Assembly: GCA_009841635.1 (NCBI GenBank)
Contig: VXLJ01000027.1
Location: forward strand, 21,125 to 85,124
From: Gammaproteobacteria bacterium
GTDB lineage: Bacteria; Pseudomonadota; Gammaproteobacteria; Pseudomonadales; Azotimanducaceae
Reading direction: 5' to 3'
Length of the DNA stretch: 64,000 nucleotides
The position numbers were made by a program, and so were the translations under genes. Below are positions 47,356 to 56,629 of this stretch, in pieces; position 1 is the first letter of the stretch, and each line of letters opens with the position of its first letter. The notes beneath the pieces were generated by a model that was given only the letters and a program-made list of their open reading frames with translations, ran no database searches and was not told the DNA's origin.

Positions 47356-50294
47356 ACACAACGGAAAGTCCACGTCAATCTCTCGCAGAGCTCGCTGCTC
47401 GAGTTGGCGAATCCGTTCCCTGCGCCGGAAACCTTCCAGTCGCCCTCGATGATCCTGATTTCTTTTGGTATGTCGATGTAGGCTCAGTCAATTTGTTCAT
47501 CGTTGAGTTCGATGGCCTTACTGAACAAGCGGCACCGCAACACTTGTTGAGGCGCGAAGTGGGCGCGCTAATCCCTGGGGTCTCGCCGGATGCTCCCGCG
47601 AACGGTACGAAACTCAGCGTCGTGGCGAAAGGTGGGCCTGGTACGCTCTTGAAGCGCATACCTGCTGCTTCATTGACTGATATCACCCCGTCCGAACTGG
47701 TTGCGCAGCTAGACGAATGGGTGATAGATTTCACTCGCCAGCTCGCCCGCTATGCGGGTCCTAAACCGCGCCCTGCTGAGATTGCTGTGGTGGACCAGCA
47801 AAGCACTTTCCCACCATGCGTACTTACGACTCGTCGCGGCGTCTCGTGGGTTGCGCCGCCAGCGGCAGATGCTGGATCTAGCCTATTTCTTGACCTGATA
47901 GATCCAACGGGTGAAGGGTTATCCGAGCACGGCGAGGAGCCGTTAGTGCCATTGACCTATGCCGGTTGGCTAACCACCTTCGAAGAAACATCTCTAACGG
48001 TGACGTCCACCGAAACTCTGATTCGGCAAGCTGTGGTTGCGCCCGCATTGCGTGACTTTCACAACATCGCATTTGCTCTCGAACGGCTAAATCGCCAATT
48101 GGCAGTCGTGGATGAGGCCAATTTGGAACGCGCGCAAACAACAAGTCGGCGCGATGCAGAAAAGGCAGCACGCAGAAGACTATTCAATATTTACGATCAG
48201 CCCATTCAGAGCGAAACGGCAGAAGACGGCCAGCGTCTGATCGACGCGCTAAAAATCATCGGCAAACGTCAAGGTATTGAGTTTGCTATGCCCACGCGCA
48301 AGTCGTCAGCGAATACAACGATTGGCTTGGCAGACATATTGGACGCTTCCGGTGTGCGCGCAAGACGCATCAAGCTAGATTCCGAGCATAAATGGTGGCA
48401 TAGCGACAGCAATTCAATGTTGGCGTTTCGTCGACACGACCACCAGCCGGTTGCGCTCGTGCCAGGTGCATTCGGTAGCTATCGCTTGATTGACCCGGCG
48501 ACAAAGCAAACGACGCGGATCAACGCAAAGCTTGCCGCAGGTTTGCAAGACGAGGCTTGGTTGTTCTACCCGCCATTGTCAAAGGGTAATGTGGGATCGA
48601 CTGAATTGCTGCGATTGGCATTTCAAGGTTGTAAATACGATCTCATTCGATTGGTTTGTATAGGGTTTGTACGCGGTCTGACGCTGCTGTTGCCTGCGCT
48701 CGCGCTCGGATTCATTGCCGACTACACGTCCGCTGGACAATCGATCGCAACCTTGCATGTGCTCGCACTAGCACTCGCTGGCTTTGGCGTGGTCGGTGCG
48801 CTATTGCACATGTATCAGAACACCTCGATGATGAGGCTCGAAGCACGATCCGTGTCTCGCCTAGAGGCAGCGTTTTGGGACCGCTTGTTGCGTTTGCCTT
48901 CTCGCGTTTTACAACAGCACCCTTCCGGCGATTTAGCCATGTCAGGTATGACCTTTCAGAATCTTCGAGCAGGAATTCATGGCGTAGCAGCAGATAGCCT
49001 TCTATCGGTGCTTTTTTTGTTGCCCGTGTTCGCCGTGATCTTTTTTTACGACACGACGCTTGGTTTGTACGCGCTAAGTTTCAGCATGGTCTCGCTAGTG
49101 ATTACGCTCGTCATAGCAATCAAGCAGATCACGCCTCATGGTCGCGTGATTGCTGCCATTCGTCGAGTTGTTGGCAGGATGTTCCAGATAGTAGTCGGGA
49201 TTGGAAAGTTGCGGGTACAGAGTGCAGAAGGGTCTGCATTCGAAATTTGGGCAAGAGACTACCGCGAGCAAAAGCAGGCCGAATTGGAACTAGGACGCTT
49301 AGAAGGTCATGCCAAAGCACTCGCCGACGCATTGCCATTTCTGGCCGCGGCCGTACTTCTCTATGCCGTCTACACAACCGAACGTCAAGCTTTCCCACTC
49401 AGCGATTTCCTGGTGGTCTACACAGTCTTTATGACCTACCAGTACGCTGTCGGCAGATTAGGTGAATCGATCGGCGCAATTGCCGGGATCTTACCGGCAT
49501 TCAAGCAAATGCAACCGATCCTAAGTGCGAACCCAGAATCCGATTCAGAGGGCGAACCAGTCGACTTTCTGAGTGGCGACATTTTGTTTGATCATGTTTC
49601 CTTCCGTTACGACATAGATGGGCCATTAGTTCTCGATGATGTAACGATTCAAGCACGTCCTGGGGAATTCATCGCGATTGCAGGAGAATCTGGTGCAGGT
49701 AAAAGCACACTGTTCAGGATTGCGCTCGGACTCGACCGACCCTCCGCCGGCGCGGTTTACTACGATGACCGCGATTTGCGCCACCTGAACCTGAAACAGT
49801 TGCGTAGACAGGTCGGGGCGGTTCCACAAGCAGTTGCTATGCATCCTCAAGATTTATGGGATAACGTGGTAGGTCATCACACAGATCCTTCTATCGATGA
49901 AGTGTGGCAAGCTATTCGAGTTGCGGTGATCGAAGGCGAGATCAAAACGATGGCGATGGGGTTGCTGACTATGGTGGGCGACAGTGGATCTGTTTTATCG
50001 GGCGGCGAAAGCCAACGCGTCGCTATCGCTCGCGCTGTCATGGGGCAGCCAACGATCATGTTGCTTGACGAGGCTACCAACTGGCTGGACAATGAAAATC
50101 AAGCTACAGTGATGGCGAATCTGACCTCACTCACTTGTACGCGCATCGTTATCGCTCATCGACTATCCACGCTTGTGCAAGCAGACCGAATTTACGTGCT
50201 AAAAGAAGGAAGAGTTGTGCAAAGCGGCTCTTTCCAAGAACTGATGGGTGTCGACGGTGACTTTAAAGAGCTAGTGCAACGGCAAGTCGCATAG
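47352..50294 (+). CDS. NHLM-type bacteriocin-system ABC transporter, second component
   Basis: This 980-residue protein matches the second ABC protein of NHLM export systems. A soluble N-terminal part of about 420 residues includes a region without peptidase motifs, then membrane helices in about 430-730. A C-terminal ATPase has Walker A GESGAGKS, signature LSGGESQR and Walker B IMLLDEATNWLD. It overlaps the C39 exporter gene by 4 bp. In NHLM systems the two ABC proteins occur as a pair with the HlyD-like adaptor; the N-terminal region's job is not known. Confidence 0.9.
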   Translation: MNTTESPRQSLAELAARVGESVPCAGNLPVALDDPDFFWYVDVGSVNLFIVEFDGLTEQAAPQHLLRREVGALIPGVSPDAPANGTKLSVVAKGGPGTLLKRIPAASLTDITPSELVAQLDEWVIDFTRQLARYAGPKPRPAEIAVVDQQSTFPPCVLTTRRGVSWVAPPAADAGSSLFLDLIDPTGEGLSEHGEEPLVPLTYAGWLTTFEETSLTVTSTETLIRQAVVAPALRDFHNIAFALERLNRQLAVVDEANLERAQTTSRRDAEKAARRRLFNIYDQPIQSETAEDGQRLIDALKIIGKRQGIEFAMPTRKSSANTTIGLADILDASGVRARRIKLDSEHKWWHSDSNSMLAFRRHDHQPVALVPGAFGSYRLIDPATKQTTRINAKLAAGLQDEAWLFYPPLSKGNVGSTELLRLAFQGCKYDLIRLVCIGFVRGLTLLLPALALGFIADYTSAGQSIATLHVLALALAGFGVVGALLHMYQNTSMMRLEARSVSRLEAAFWDRLLRLPSRVLQQHPSGDLAMSGMTFQNLRAGIHGVAADSLLSVLFLLPVFAVIFFYDTTLGLYALSFSMVSLVITLVIAIKQITPHGRVIAAIRRVVGRMFQIVVGIGKLRVQSAEGSAFEIWARDYREQKQAELELGRLEGHAKALADALPFLAAAVLLYAVYTTERQAFPLSDFLVVYTVFMTYQYAVGRLGESIGAIAGILPAFKQMQPILSANPESDSEGEPVDFLSGDILFDHVSFRYDIDGPLVLDDVTIQARPGEFIAIAGESGAGKSTLFRIALGLDRPSAGAVYYDDRDLRHLNLKQLRRQVGAVPQAVAMHPQDLWDNVVGHHTDPSIDEVWQAIRVAVIEGEIKTMAMGLLTMVGDSGSVLSGGESQRVAIARAVMGQPTIMLLDEATNWLDNENQATVMANLTSLTCTRIVIAHRLSTLVQADRIYVLKEGRVVQSGSFQELMGVDGDFKELVQRQVA

Positions 50295-50500
50295 TTAGTT
50301 ACATATTGGCAGCAAATTCGCGATACACTCGTGTACAACCTTGACAACAAGATGGCGTCTGAAGTGTTATGTTCAGCTAGTAAGAGCACTGATATGAACT
50401 ATTCATTTAGCTTGCCACATTCACTTTGTTTTGCGATTGCTCCCACTAACCGCCAGAATTTCCAGTGCTTGGCATTACAACCCCTTGTTCGCGCCATTCG

Positions 50501-51832
50501 ATGGCTATGAAAACACGCAACCAACTCAGTGCGCTCATTGCTAAAGCGAACCAAAATGCTGACTATCGTGAGCAATTTCTCAAGTCGCCAAAAGCGGAGA
50601 TAGAGAACGAACTTGGGGTAAACCTTCCCGAGAACCACGCGATTGTGGTTCATGAAAGCACCTATGACGAGACGCATCTGGTGTTGGAGCCACGGGATAA
50701 GTACAGCGAAGCAGAGCGGGAAGAAGCAAAAAATGGCGTTGCGTCATTAGATTTCCTGCGCAAGACGATGCACGATCCTGCCCCTCCTATACGTCCAATT
50801 GAAACTTCGGACACGACGATTGATCACGCGATGGTTTCGCCATCGGTGTTAGCCGCTAAGGCTCGTGAGAGTATTGAGCGCGGACTTGCATTCCTAGATG
50901 CGGCCGTGGATCCGAATGGCGCTTGGCGCTGTATCCGTTTTAACATCGCAAATCCTGAAATTCCGCGTCATTACGAAAGACCACCTTTTGTTTCAGCTTA
51001 TTGCGCACTCGCGCTAGCGAGCTCTAATGAAAAAATCGCGAAATCTATCTACGCTCGCACGCAATCTTTCCTATGCAGCGCGATGGAATATCCGGGTCTC
51101 TGGCGCTACTACCGCCATTTGCCAAATGACCTAGACAGTACGGTGCTCTGTTCACTCGTCGTTGACTCGCATCCTTGGATGCTCCTAGAGAGCCATGTCC
51201 CTACGATACTAGCTAATCGCGATGAGAATGGGCTGTTCATGACTTGGATACGGGCAGGCAATGAACCAGAAGTTGTTACACCATTTAGGATCGAGGCGGA
51301 TCCTGTAGTCAATGCAAACGTGCTAAGACTATTGGGTGATTGTGCCGCAACTAAAGAAGTTCAGGCATGGCTGGTCAAGACCATTATGGACGGTACCGCG
51401 TTAGGCAAATCGAAGTGGTATCCCGATCCAATTTCGCTCTACTATGCGACTAGTCGAGCCATCGTGGACATGCCTTCTCTTTACGATACGTTGCGGCCGA
51501 TTCTTACAGCGCGCATTCTCGAATTGTGTGACGCAAGCGGGGAATTCGCGAATGTACTTCAAGTTGCTCAAGCTGTTTCTGCACTTTACAATATCAAAAA
51601 TCTTGAAGAGATCGATCTGAAACAGCAACTTCAGGCGATTCTCAGCATGCAACGTGACGATGGTAGTTGGCCGGAGCTGCTCGCTTTTGGCGACCAAGCA
51701 TTGAATTGGGGTTCGATCGGCCAAATCGGCCATGCGTCAGAGTCGATCACTAGTGCTTTCTGCATTGAAGCCTTGGAGCGACTTGCCAAACAACTCAACA
51801 CCAGCAATAAATCGGTTCAATCTAAGCCTTAG
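50501..51832 (+). CDS. NHLP leader fused to terpene-cyclase-like alpha/alpha toroid
   Basis: This 443-residue protein has two parts. Residues 1-79 are a nitrile-hydratase-like leader peptide (YREQFLKSPK, ENELGVNLPE, VVHES), matching the leader of the precursor at 57864-58115 element by element. Residues about 115-432 form helical repeats of the prenyltransferase/squalene-cyclase type, with a QW-like QRDDGSW (384-390), a terminal SITSAFCIEAL and DLDST (210-214), which resembles the class II cyclase DxDD acid motif. There is no Gly-Gly or Ala-Gly site at the junction, so it is probably an enzyme carrying a docking leader rather than a precursor. I took ATG 50501; ATG 50507 is equally possible. 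No clear ribosome site. Confidence 0.75.
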   Translation: MAMKTRNQLSALIAKANQNADYREQFLKSPKAEIENELGVNLPENHAIVVHESTYDETHLVLEPRDKYSEAEREEAKNGVASLDFLRKTMHDPAPPIRPIETSDTTIDHAMVSPSVLAAKARESIERGLAFLDAAVDPNGAWRCIRFNIANPEIPRHYERPPFVSAYCALALASSNEKIAKSIYARTQSFLCSAMEYPGLWRYYRHLPNDLDSTVLCSLVVDSHPWMLLESHVPTILANRDENGLFMTWIRAGNEPEVVTPFRIEADPVVNANVLRLLGDCAATKEVQAWLVKTIMDGTALGKSKWYPDPISLYYATSRAIVDMPSLYDTLRPILTARILELCDASGEFANVLQVAQAVSALYNIKNLEEIDLKQQLQAILSMQRDDGSWPELLAFGDQALNWGSIGQIGHASESITSAFCIEALERLAKQLNTSNKSVQSKP

Positions 51833-51881
51833 AGTAACGTGGTATGGCGCAAAAGCGCACTAAACTAGGCGAAAGACCAAT

Positions 51882-54278
51882 ATGTCTCAAGTAGAAGCTA
51901 GCGATACTAAGGCAGTTGAAGGTGTTCGTGGTCTCACCCCCTTCATTGAACCATCGTTAATCAACGCACTGCCCCATTACCTGCCACTTGGCATATTCCC
52001 GCTCATCGTGCTGGCGTTGATTCACGGCGGTTGGTGGTTGTTACCGCCGTTTCTCTTCATGAGCGTCGCTGGACCTGCGGACAAGTTACTCGGACCGGAC
52101 GGTCGTAACATCGAACCAAAAGGCACGTCTGAGCGCCGCCTGCGTTGGCACAACATTCCGGTATGGACTTGGGCGTTTCTGTGGCCGCCGACCCTCGTAT
52201 TTGGCATGTGGCAAATCCTCGTTGCTAATCCCTTCGCGGTCTGGGAAGAGTGCATACTCGTCGTCATCCTTACCATGGAGGCGCAGGCAGTCTTCGTGGT
52301 GGGACACGAGTTGGTGCATCGACGAAGCAAAGTGGAGCGGCGTATCGCAGAGTTCTTGCTCGCATCAGCTTCCTATCCGCAATATGCAACAGAGCATGTG
52401 TACATACACCATGCGAAAGTCGGCACCCCCGATGACGCAGGATCCGCGCCGAAAGGTGAGAGTTTCTGGCGTTATTTCCCTAAAGAAGTCGCAAGCAACC
52501 TCACAAATTCTTGGCAGTCCGCACGCTGGCGTCTTGCGCGTAACAACCGTCCCCTTTGGCACTACACCAATCCGTTTTGGCGCTATGGCTTGGCACTGCT
52601 GTTTTGGTACGGTTTGACCTATTTGATGGGCGGTTTATGGGCGGTCCTGCTATTTATCGCGCTGGGTTTTGGTTGTGTGTTTTCCATGAAGATCATCAAC
52701 TATTGCCAGCATTACGGCTTGCGACGCGTACGTTTGCCTAACGGTCGTTGGGAAAAAGTGATGCCGCGGCATTCCTGGGATGCCGATTGGAAATTCAGCA
52801 ATTGGATGTTTTTCAAAATGCAACGGCATTCCGACCACCACGCAATGGCTGGCAGGCACTATCCGCTGTTGCAGGTGCATAGTTCAGATGAATCCCCGCA
52901 ACTGCCGGGTACCTACAGTGACATGATGAATCTCGTCTTGAGACCAAAACGCTGGTTCGAAACAATGGATCCGCTAGTGGATCAGTGGCGCGCGCACTTT
53001 TATCCTGAGATCGATGATTGGCGAGCTTATGACAGTCCGCTCGCGGCAGCGCGGCCCGATGCATTCGATGCCATCATCGAGATCTATGGCTACGCTCCTA
53101 GGTTGGCACTCTGGATCGAACGCAACCCAGAATTGCTAGACAATCTGCAGCAACGCGAATTCACGGACTTAGATCTGCCCAAAGGCTTTGGTCCTGACGA
53201 GGCGTATGAAACCACCGCGAGACGCGGCTTGACGCGGTTGTATTGGACCTATGAGATGGGCGTGGCGGAAATGCGCGAGCAGATCGACGAATTGCCTTCG
53301 GCTGACGCGGTAGATACCGTTGAAATCGTTCGGAATTGGTCGAACGACAAAGCCTTTCAAATCGGTATGCACCTAATCCGAAAAAATCTCTCACCAATGG
53401 AAGCAGCTACTGCAATGGCGCATCTTGCCGAAGCAATGATTACTTCGGTGATCGCTGCCGTGCTAGCAGATCACACTCATCGGTATGGTCAAATCGTAGA
53501 AGGCGGATTTGCCGCAATGCTGGTGGGTGACTTGGCGAACAAGCAGGCTTACTCAGGCATGCCGTTACGCGTGGTTTTCATTCACAGCAATAAAAATGCC
53601 GAACAATGGCGTCGACTTGCCGAGCAATGCCATGCGCAACTATTGGCACTGACTCAAGATAGTCTCGTGTTTGACCCGACGGGACCTGAACGCACACCGC
53701 TTGAATCGCGTGTGCTTAGCGAGTTCACACACGCCAACGAAGACCCTCGAACACAGGACGGCGATTTCCTGCTGAGCTCGAGGTGTGTGTTCAGAAGCGG
53801 TGAATCAGATCTAGCTCAACATATTCATGAGCATAAACAGGCAATCCTTGCAGAGCTTCGCAAGGACATACCAGCACAAGCTAGTTCTACAAAGACAACC
53901 GAAGTTAGCAGTGAGCCGAGTGTAAATTCCTTCGTACACGCAAAACTCGAGATGATTGAGGACATCGCTAGATCACTGCGATTGCAACAAAGCGAAGAAG
54001 AAAGCGACATAGTGCTGTCCGCTCAGTCCATCTTTAATCAGCACGATCGCAAGGACCTTGCACAAGCCGCTGGTTTATTTCGATCCGTGCAGTCAGTGCA
54101 ACGCTTCATATGCGAAGAGTCTTCAGAGTTAGAAAACACATCTAAACAATCACAATCGTGCATTGCCAACGCTTGCGAACACAGCACATTCGAAGAACTT
54201 ACTTCAGCATTGCACGATGCAGGAAATGTCGTCGAGCACGAATTCAATTCGTTGCTTGAGCAACCGACGGCATCCTAG
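51882..54278 (+). CDS. AlkB-type di-iron membrane oxygenase fused to GlnE-like domain
   Basis: This is a 798-residue protein. Residues 1-385 are an alkane-monooxygenase/desaturase-type membrane domain with all the histidine boxes: HELVH (142-146), EHVYIHH (171-177), NYCQHYG (273-279) and QRHSDHH (314-320). Residues about 395-690 resemble the adenylyltransferase domain of glutamine-synthetase adenylyltransferase: ERNPELLDNL, then a helical LAEAMI region, then VGDLANKQAYSGMPLRVVF where GlnE has the GSD-x-D signature. Both catalytic aspartates there are replaced (SGMPL for SDLDL), so the domain is likely not catalytic. About 100 C-terminal residues are helical. It lies 49 bp after the toroid gene. 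Confidence 0.75.
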   Translation: MSQVEASDTKAVEGVRGLTPFIEPSLINALPHYLPLGIFPLIVLALIHGGWWLLPPFLFMSVAGPADKLLGPDGRNIEPKGTSERRLRWHNIPVWTWAFLWPPTLVFGMWQILVANPFAVWEECILVVILTMEAQAVFVVGHELVHRRSKVERRIAEFLLASASYPQYATEHVYIHHAKVGTPDDAGSAPKGESFWRYFPKEVASNLTNSWQSARWRLARNNRPLWHYTNPFWRYGLALLFWYGLTYLMGGLWAVLLFIALGFGCVFSMKIINYCQHYGLRRVRLPNGRWEKVMPRHSWDADWKFSNWMFFKMQRHSDHHAMAGRHYPLLQVHSSDESPQLPGTYSDMMNLVLRPKRWFETMDPLVDQWRAHFYPEIDDWRAYDSPLAAARPDAFDAIIEIYGYAPRLALWIERNPELLDNLQQREFTDLDLPKGFGPDEAYETTARRGLTRLYWTYEMGVAEMREQIDELPSADAVDTVEIVRNWSNDKAFQIGMHLIRKNLSPMEAATAMAHLAEAMITSVIAAVLADHTHRYGQIVEGGFAAMLVGDLANKQAYSGMPLRVVFIHSNKNAEQWRRLAEQCHAQLLALTQDSLVFDPTGPERTPLESRVLSEFTHANEDPRTQDGDFLLSSRCVFRSGESDLAQHIHEHKQAILAELRKDIPAQASSTKTTEVSSEPSVNSFVHAKLEMIEDIARSLRLQQSEEESDIVLSAQSIFNQHDRKDLAQAAGLFRSVQSVQRFICEESSELENTSKQSQSCIANACEHSTFEELTSALHDAGNVVEHEFNSLLEQPTAS

Positions 54279-54341
54279 CGTAATCGATCTTCGATGGACT
54301 TGCCGATTGTTTAACAGTTCAGCTCGCTGAGCGAACCTTAA

Positions 54342-56621
54342 ATGATGATCAGGTCTACACCTGAAGATGAGGGCCGAATAAGCGTGCCTGTGCTGGCTCC
54401 TCATTTGGAATACCGCAATATTGGAAATCAACAGACATTGTTGGTTTCTGAAACTTTCAACACACTGCTCCACGGGCAACTACCCGTGGACATCCTTCCA
54501 TTGCTAGATGGGCGGCTGCAGCACGACGACATCGTCGCAAAACTTGCGGGGGATTACACCGAAGCCGCCGTCGAGAACGCAATCGCCACATTAACCAAAC
54601 GCGGCTATGTCATCTCCGGTGAATATGAGATGCATCGTTCCAGAGCGGCTTTTTGGTCATCGCTCGGTGCGACTCCGCGGTATGTGGAACGTGCGCTCGC
54701 ACAGTCAACGATTGCCGTGCATGGCGACGACGGCAAATTGACCCAGCACCTTAACGCAGCTGGCGTAGCAACCAATTTTGATGGTAAGCAACTCAGCGTC
54801 TACCTATGTGCCGATTACCTTGAAAATCGTTTCGCACCCATAAACAAGGACCATCTCAAGAGGAAGTCGCCTTGGCTTCTGGTGCGACCACTTGGGGTTC
54901 AAAGTATGTTCGGCCCGGTTTTTAGCGGTCGAGCAGCTGGACCCTGTTGGGATTGCCTCTGCAATCGCTTGCGCAACCATCAGGAGGTTCATAACTTCTT
55001 GCGCAATAGCGCGGGTGAAATCGGTGCGTTCGTACCTCATGCATCAGAATCGACATCGCTCGAAGCGATCTACCGTTTAGTCGCAACGGAAATCCTTAAG
55101 TGGTTAGTCATAGGCGAAACAGCAGCTATTCAGGCGCACGCAGTCACGATAAATACCGGCTCGCTCGAGTGTGTAAAGCACTTAGTGACAAAACAACCAC
55201 AGTGTCGAAGCTGCGGCGACAAGGATTTATCTCGGCCTGATCGATCGCCGAAGCCTCTTCGCCTCCATGCAAGTCCTAAATTGCATCTCAATAGCAGTGG
55301 TTCACGAACCGTAGAACCAAGCGCGACACTAGCAAAGTACCGTCATCTCGTGAGTCCGATCAGCGGTGTTGTGACATTTCTATCGCGCACAACCGACTCG
55401 TCGGATCCGTGGTTACACGTCTATTGGGCCGGTGCCAATCTCAGCAACCGTAGCAGTAGTTTCAGCTCCCTAAGGCGCAGCCTACGCAGCAAGAGCGCGG
55501 GAAAAGGCGCTACACGCGAACAAGCGGAAGCGAGCGCACTCTGCGAGGCGATTGAACGCTATTCAGGTGCTTTTCATGGCGACGAGGTTCGAATAACCAC
55601 CACCTTTAACAAGCTTGCGGACGACTCCCAAGCGATTCATCCAAACGCAATACAGCTTTTTAGCGAAAATCAACTCGATCACGCACAGCGCATGAACGCC
55701 GAAGGGCACCCTTATAACGTCGTACCACAGCGTTTTGACGTAGACGCAGAAGTGGACTGGACACCAGTCTGGTCACTGACCGAAAATCGGCATAAATACG
55801 TGCCAACCTCGATGCTATTTAGTCTACCGCCTGAAATTCGCAGAGATTCCGATCTCTTTGCCGATTCGAATGGGTGCGCGGCCGGCAATACGTTGGCGGA
55901 AGCAATACTTCAGGGTTTTTATGAGTTGGTCGAAAGAGATGCGTTTGCGATCTGGTGGTACAACCAACTGCGCGCACCTAAACTAAATCTAGAGAGTTTT
56001 GATGATGCATTTTTAAATGTCGCGTCGAAACGCTACGATGCATACGACCGAGAGCTCTGGCTGCTCGACATTACTTCAGATCTGGAAATACCTGTTATTG
56101 TTGCGGTATCGCGTCGACTAAATGCCGATTCTGAAGACATCATCTATGGCGCCGGCGCGCATGCCAATCCACGCATCGCAGCAGTAAGAGCTGTTTGCGA
56201 ATTGAATCAGTGCCTCACCTGGCTACCACAACCTGGTAAAGAAGCTGGTAAACCTACGATTGACGATCCCTTGGCGTTACGATGGTGGCAAACGTCAAAA
56301 CTGCAGGATTGCGAGTGGCTGAAACCGAACAACGGTGTGACGCGCAGTGCCGCGGAATTTACCGTGATCGAGTACGACGATACACGCGATGACATATCAC
56401 ACTGCCGCGAGCTCGTGGAAGCCAAGGGTTTGGAATTCCTAGTGCTCGACCAAACCAGACCGGATGTCAAAATGCCAGTTGTGCGAGTTTTGGTGCCAGG
56501 CCTAAGGCATTTTTGGGCACGTTTCGCGGCCGGACGCATATATGAGGTCCCTGTTAGCATGGGTCTGCGTCAAAAACCTTGCGAGGAGAGTGAATTGAAT
56601 CCTGTCCCAGTCATTGTTTAA
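54342..56621 (+). CDS. Leader-binding/E1-like protein fused to YcaO cyclodehydratase
   Basis: This 759-residue fusion makes azoline rings. Residues about 1-295 are an E1-like/leader-recognition part: LPLLDGRLQHDDIVAKLAG with a winged-helix TKRGYV, and zinc cysteines 202, 205, 288 and 291 (CWDC, CRSC). Residues about 335-759 are YcaO: GKGATREQAEASALCEAIERYSG with Glu402 and Glu405, and GCAAGNTLAEAILQGFYELVERDAF. The C-terminus NPVPVIV keeps part of the proline-rich tail needed for cyclisation in TOMM YcaO proteins. It would convert cysteines of the LCCCW core to thiazolines using ATP. It is followed 8 bp later by the next gene. Confidence 0.9.
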   Translation: MMIRSTPEDEGRISVPVLAPHLEYRNIGNQQTLLVSETFNTLLHGQLPVDILPLLDGRLQHDDIVAKLAGDYTEAAVENAIATLTKRGYVISGEYEMHRSRAAFWSSLGATPRYVERALAQSTIAVHGDDGKLTQHLNAAGVATNFDGKQLSVYLCADYLENRFAPINKDHLKRKSPWLLVRPLGVQSMFGPVFSGRAAGPCWDCLCNRLRNHQEVHNFLRNSAGEIGAFVPHASESTSLEAIYRLVATEILKWLVIGETAAIQAHAVTINTGSLECVKHLVTKQPQCRSCGDKDLSRPDRSPKPLRLHASPKLHLNSSGSRTVEPSATLAKYRHLVSPISGVVTFLSRTTDSSDPWLHVYWAGANLSNRSSSFSSLRRSLRSKSAGKGATREQAEASALCEAIERYSGAFHGDEVRITTTFNKLADDSQAIHPNAIQLFSENQLDHAQRMNAEGHPYNVVPQRFDVDAEVDWTPVWSLTENRHKYVPTSMLFSLPPEIRRDSDLFADSNGCAAGNTLAEAILQGFYELVERDAFAIWWYNQLRAPKLNLESFDDAFLNVASKRYDAYDRELWLLDITSDLEIPVIVAVSRRLNADSEDIIYGAGAHANPRIAAVRAVCELNQCLTWLPQPGKEAGKPTIDDPLALRWWQTSKLQDCEWLKPNNGVTRSAAEFTVIEYDDTRDDISHCRELVEAKGLEFLVLDQTRPDVKMPVVRVLVPGLRHFWARFAAGRIYEVPVSMGLRQKPCEESELNPVPVIV

Positions 56622-56629
56622 AAATCGAT

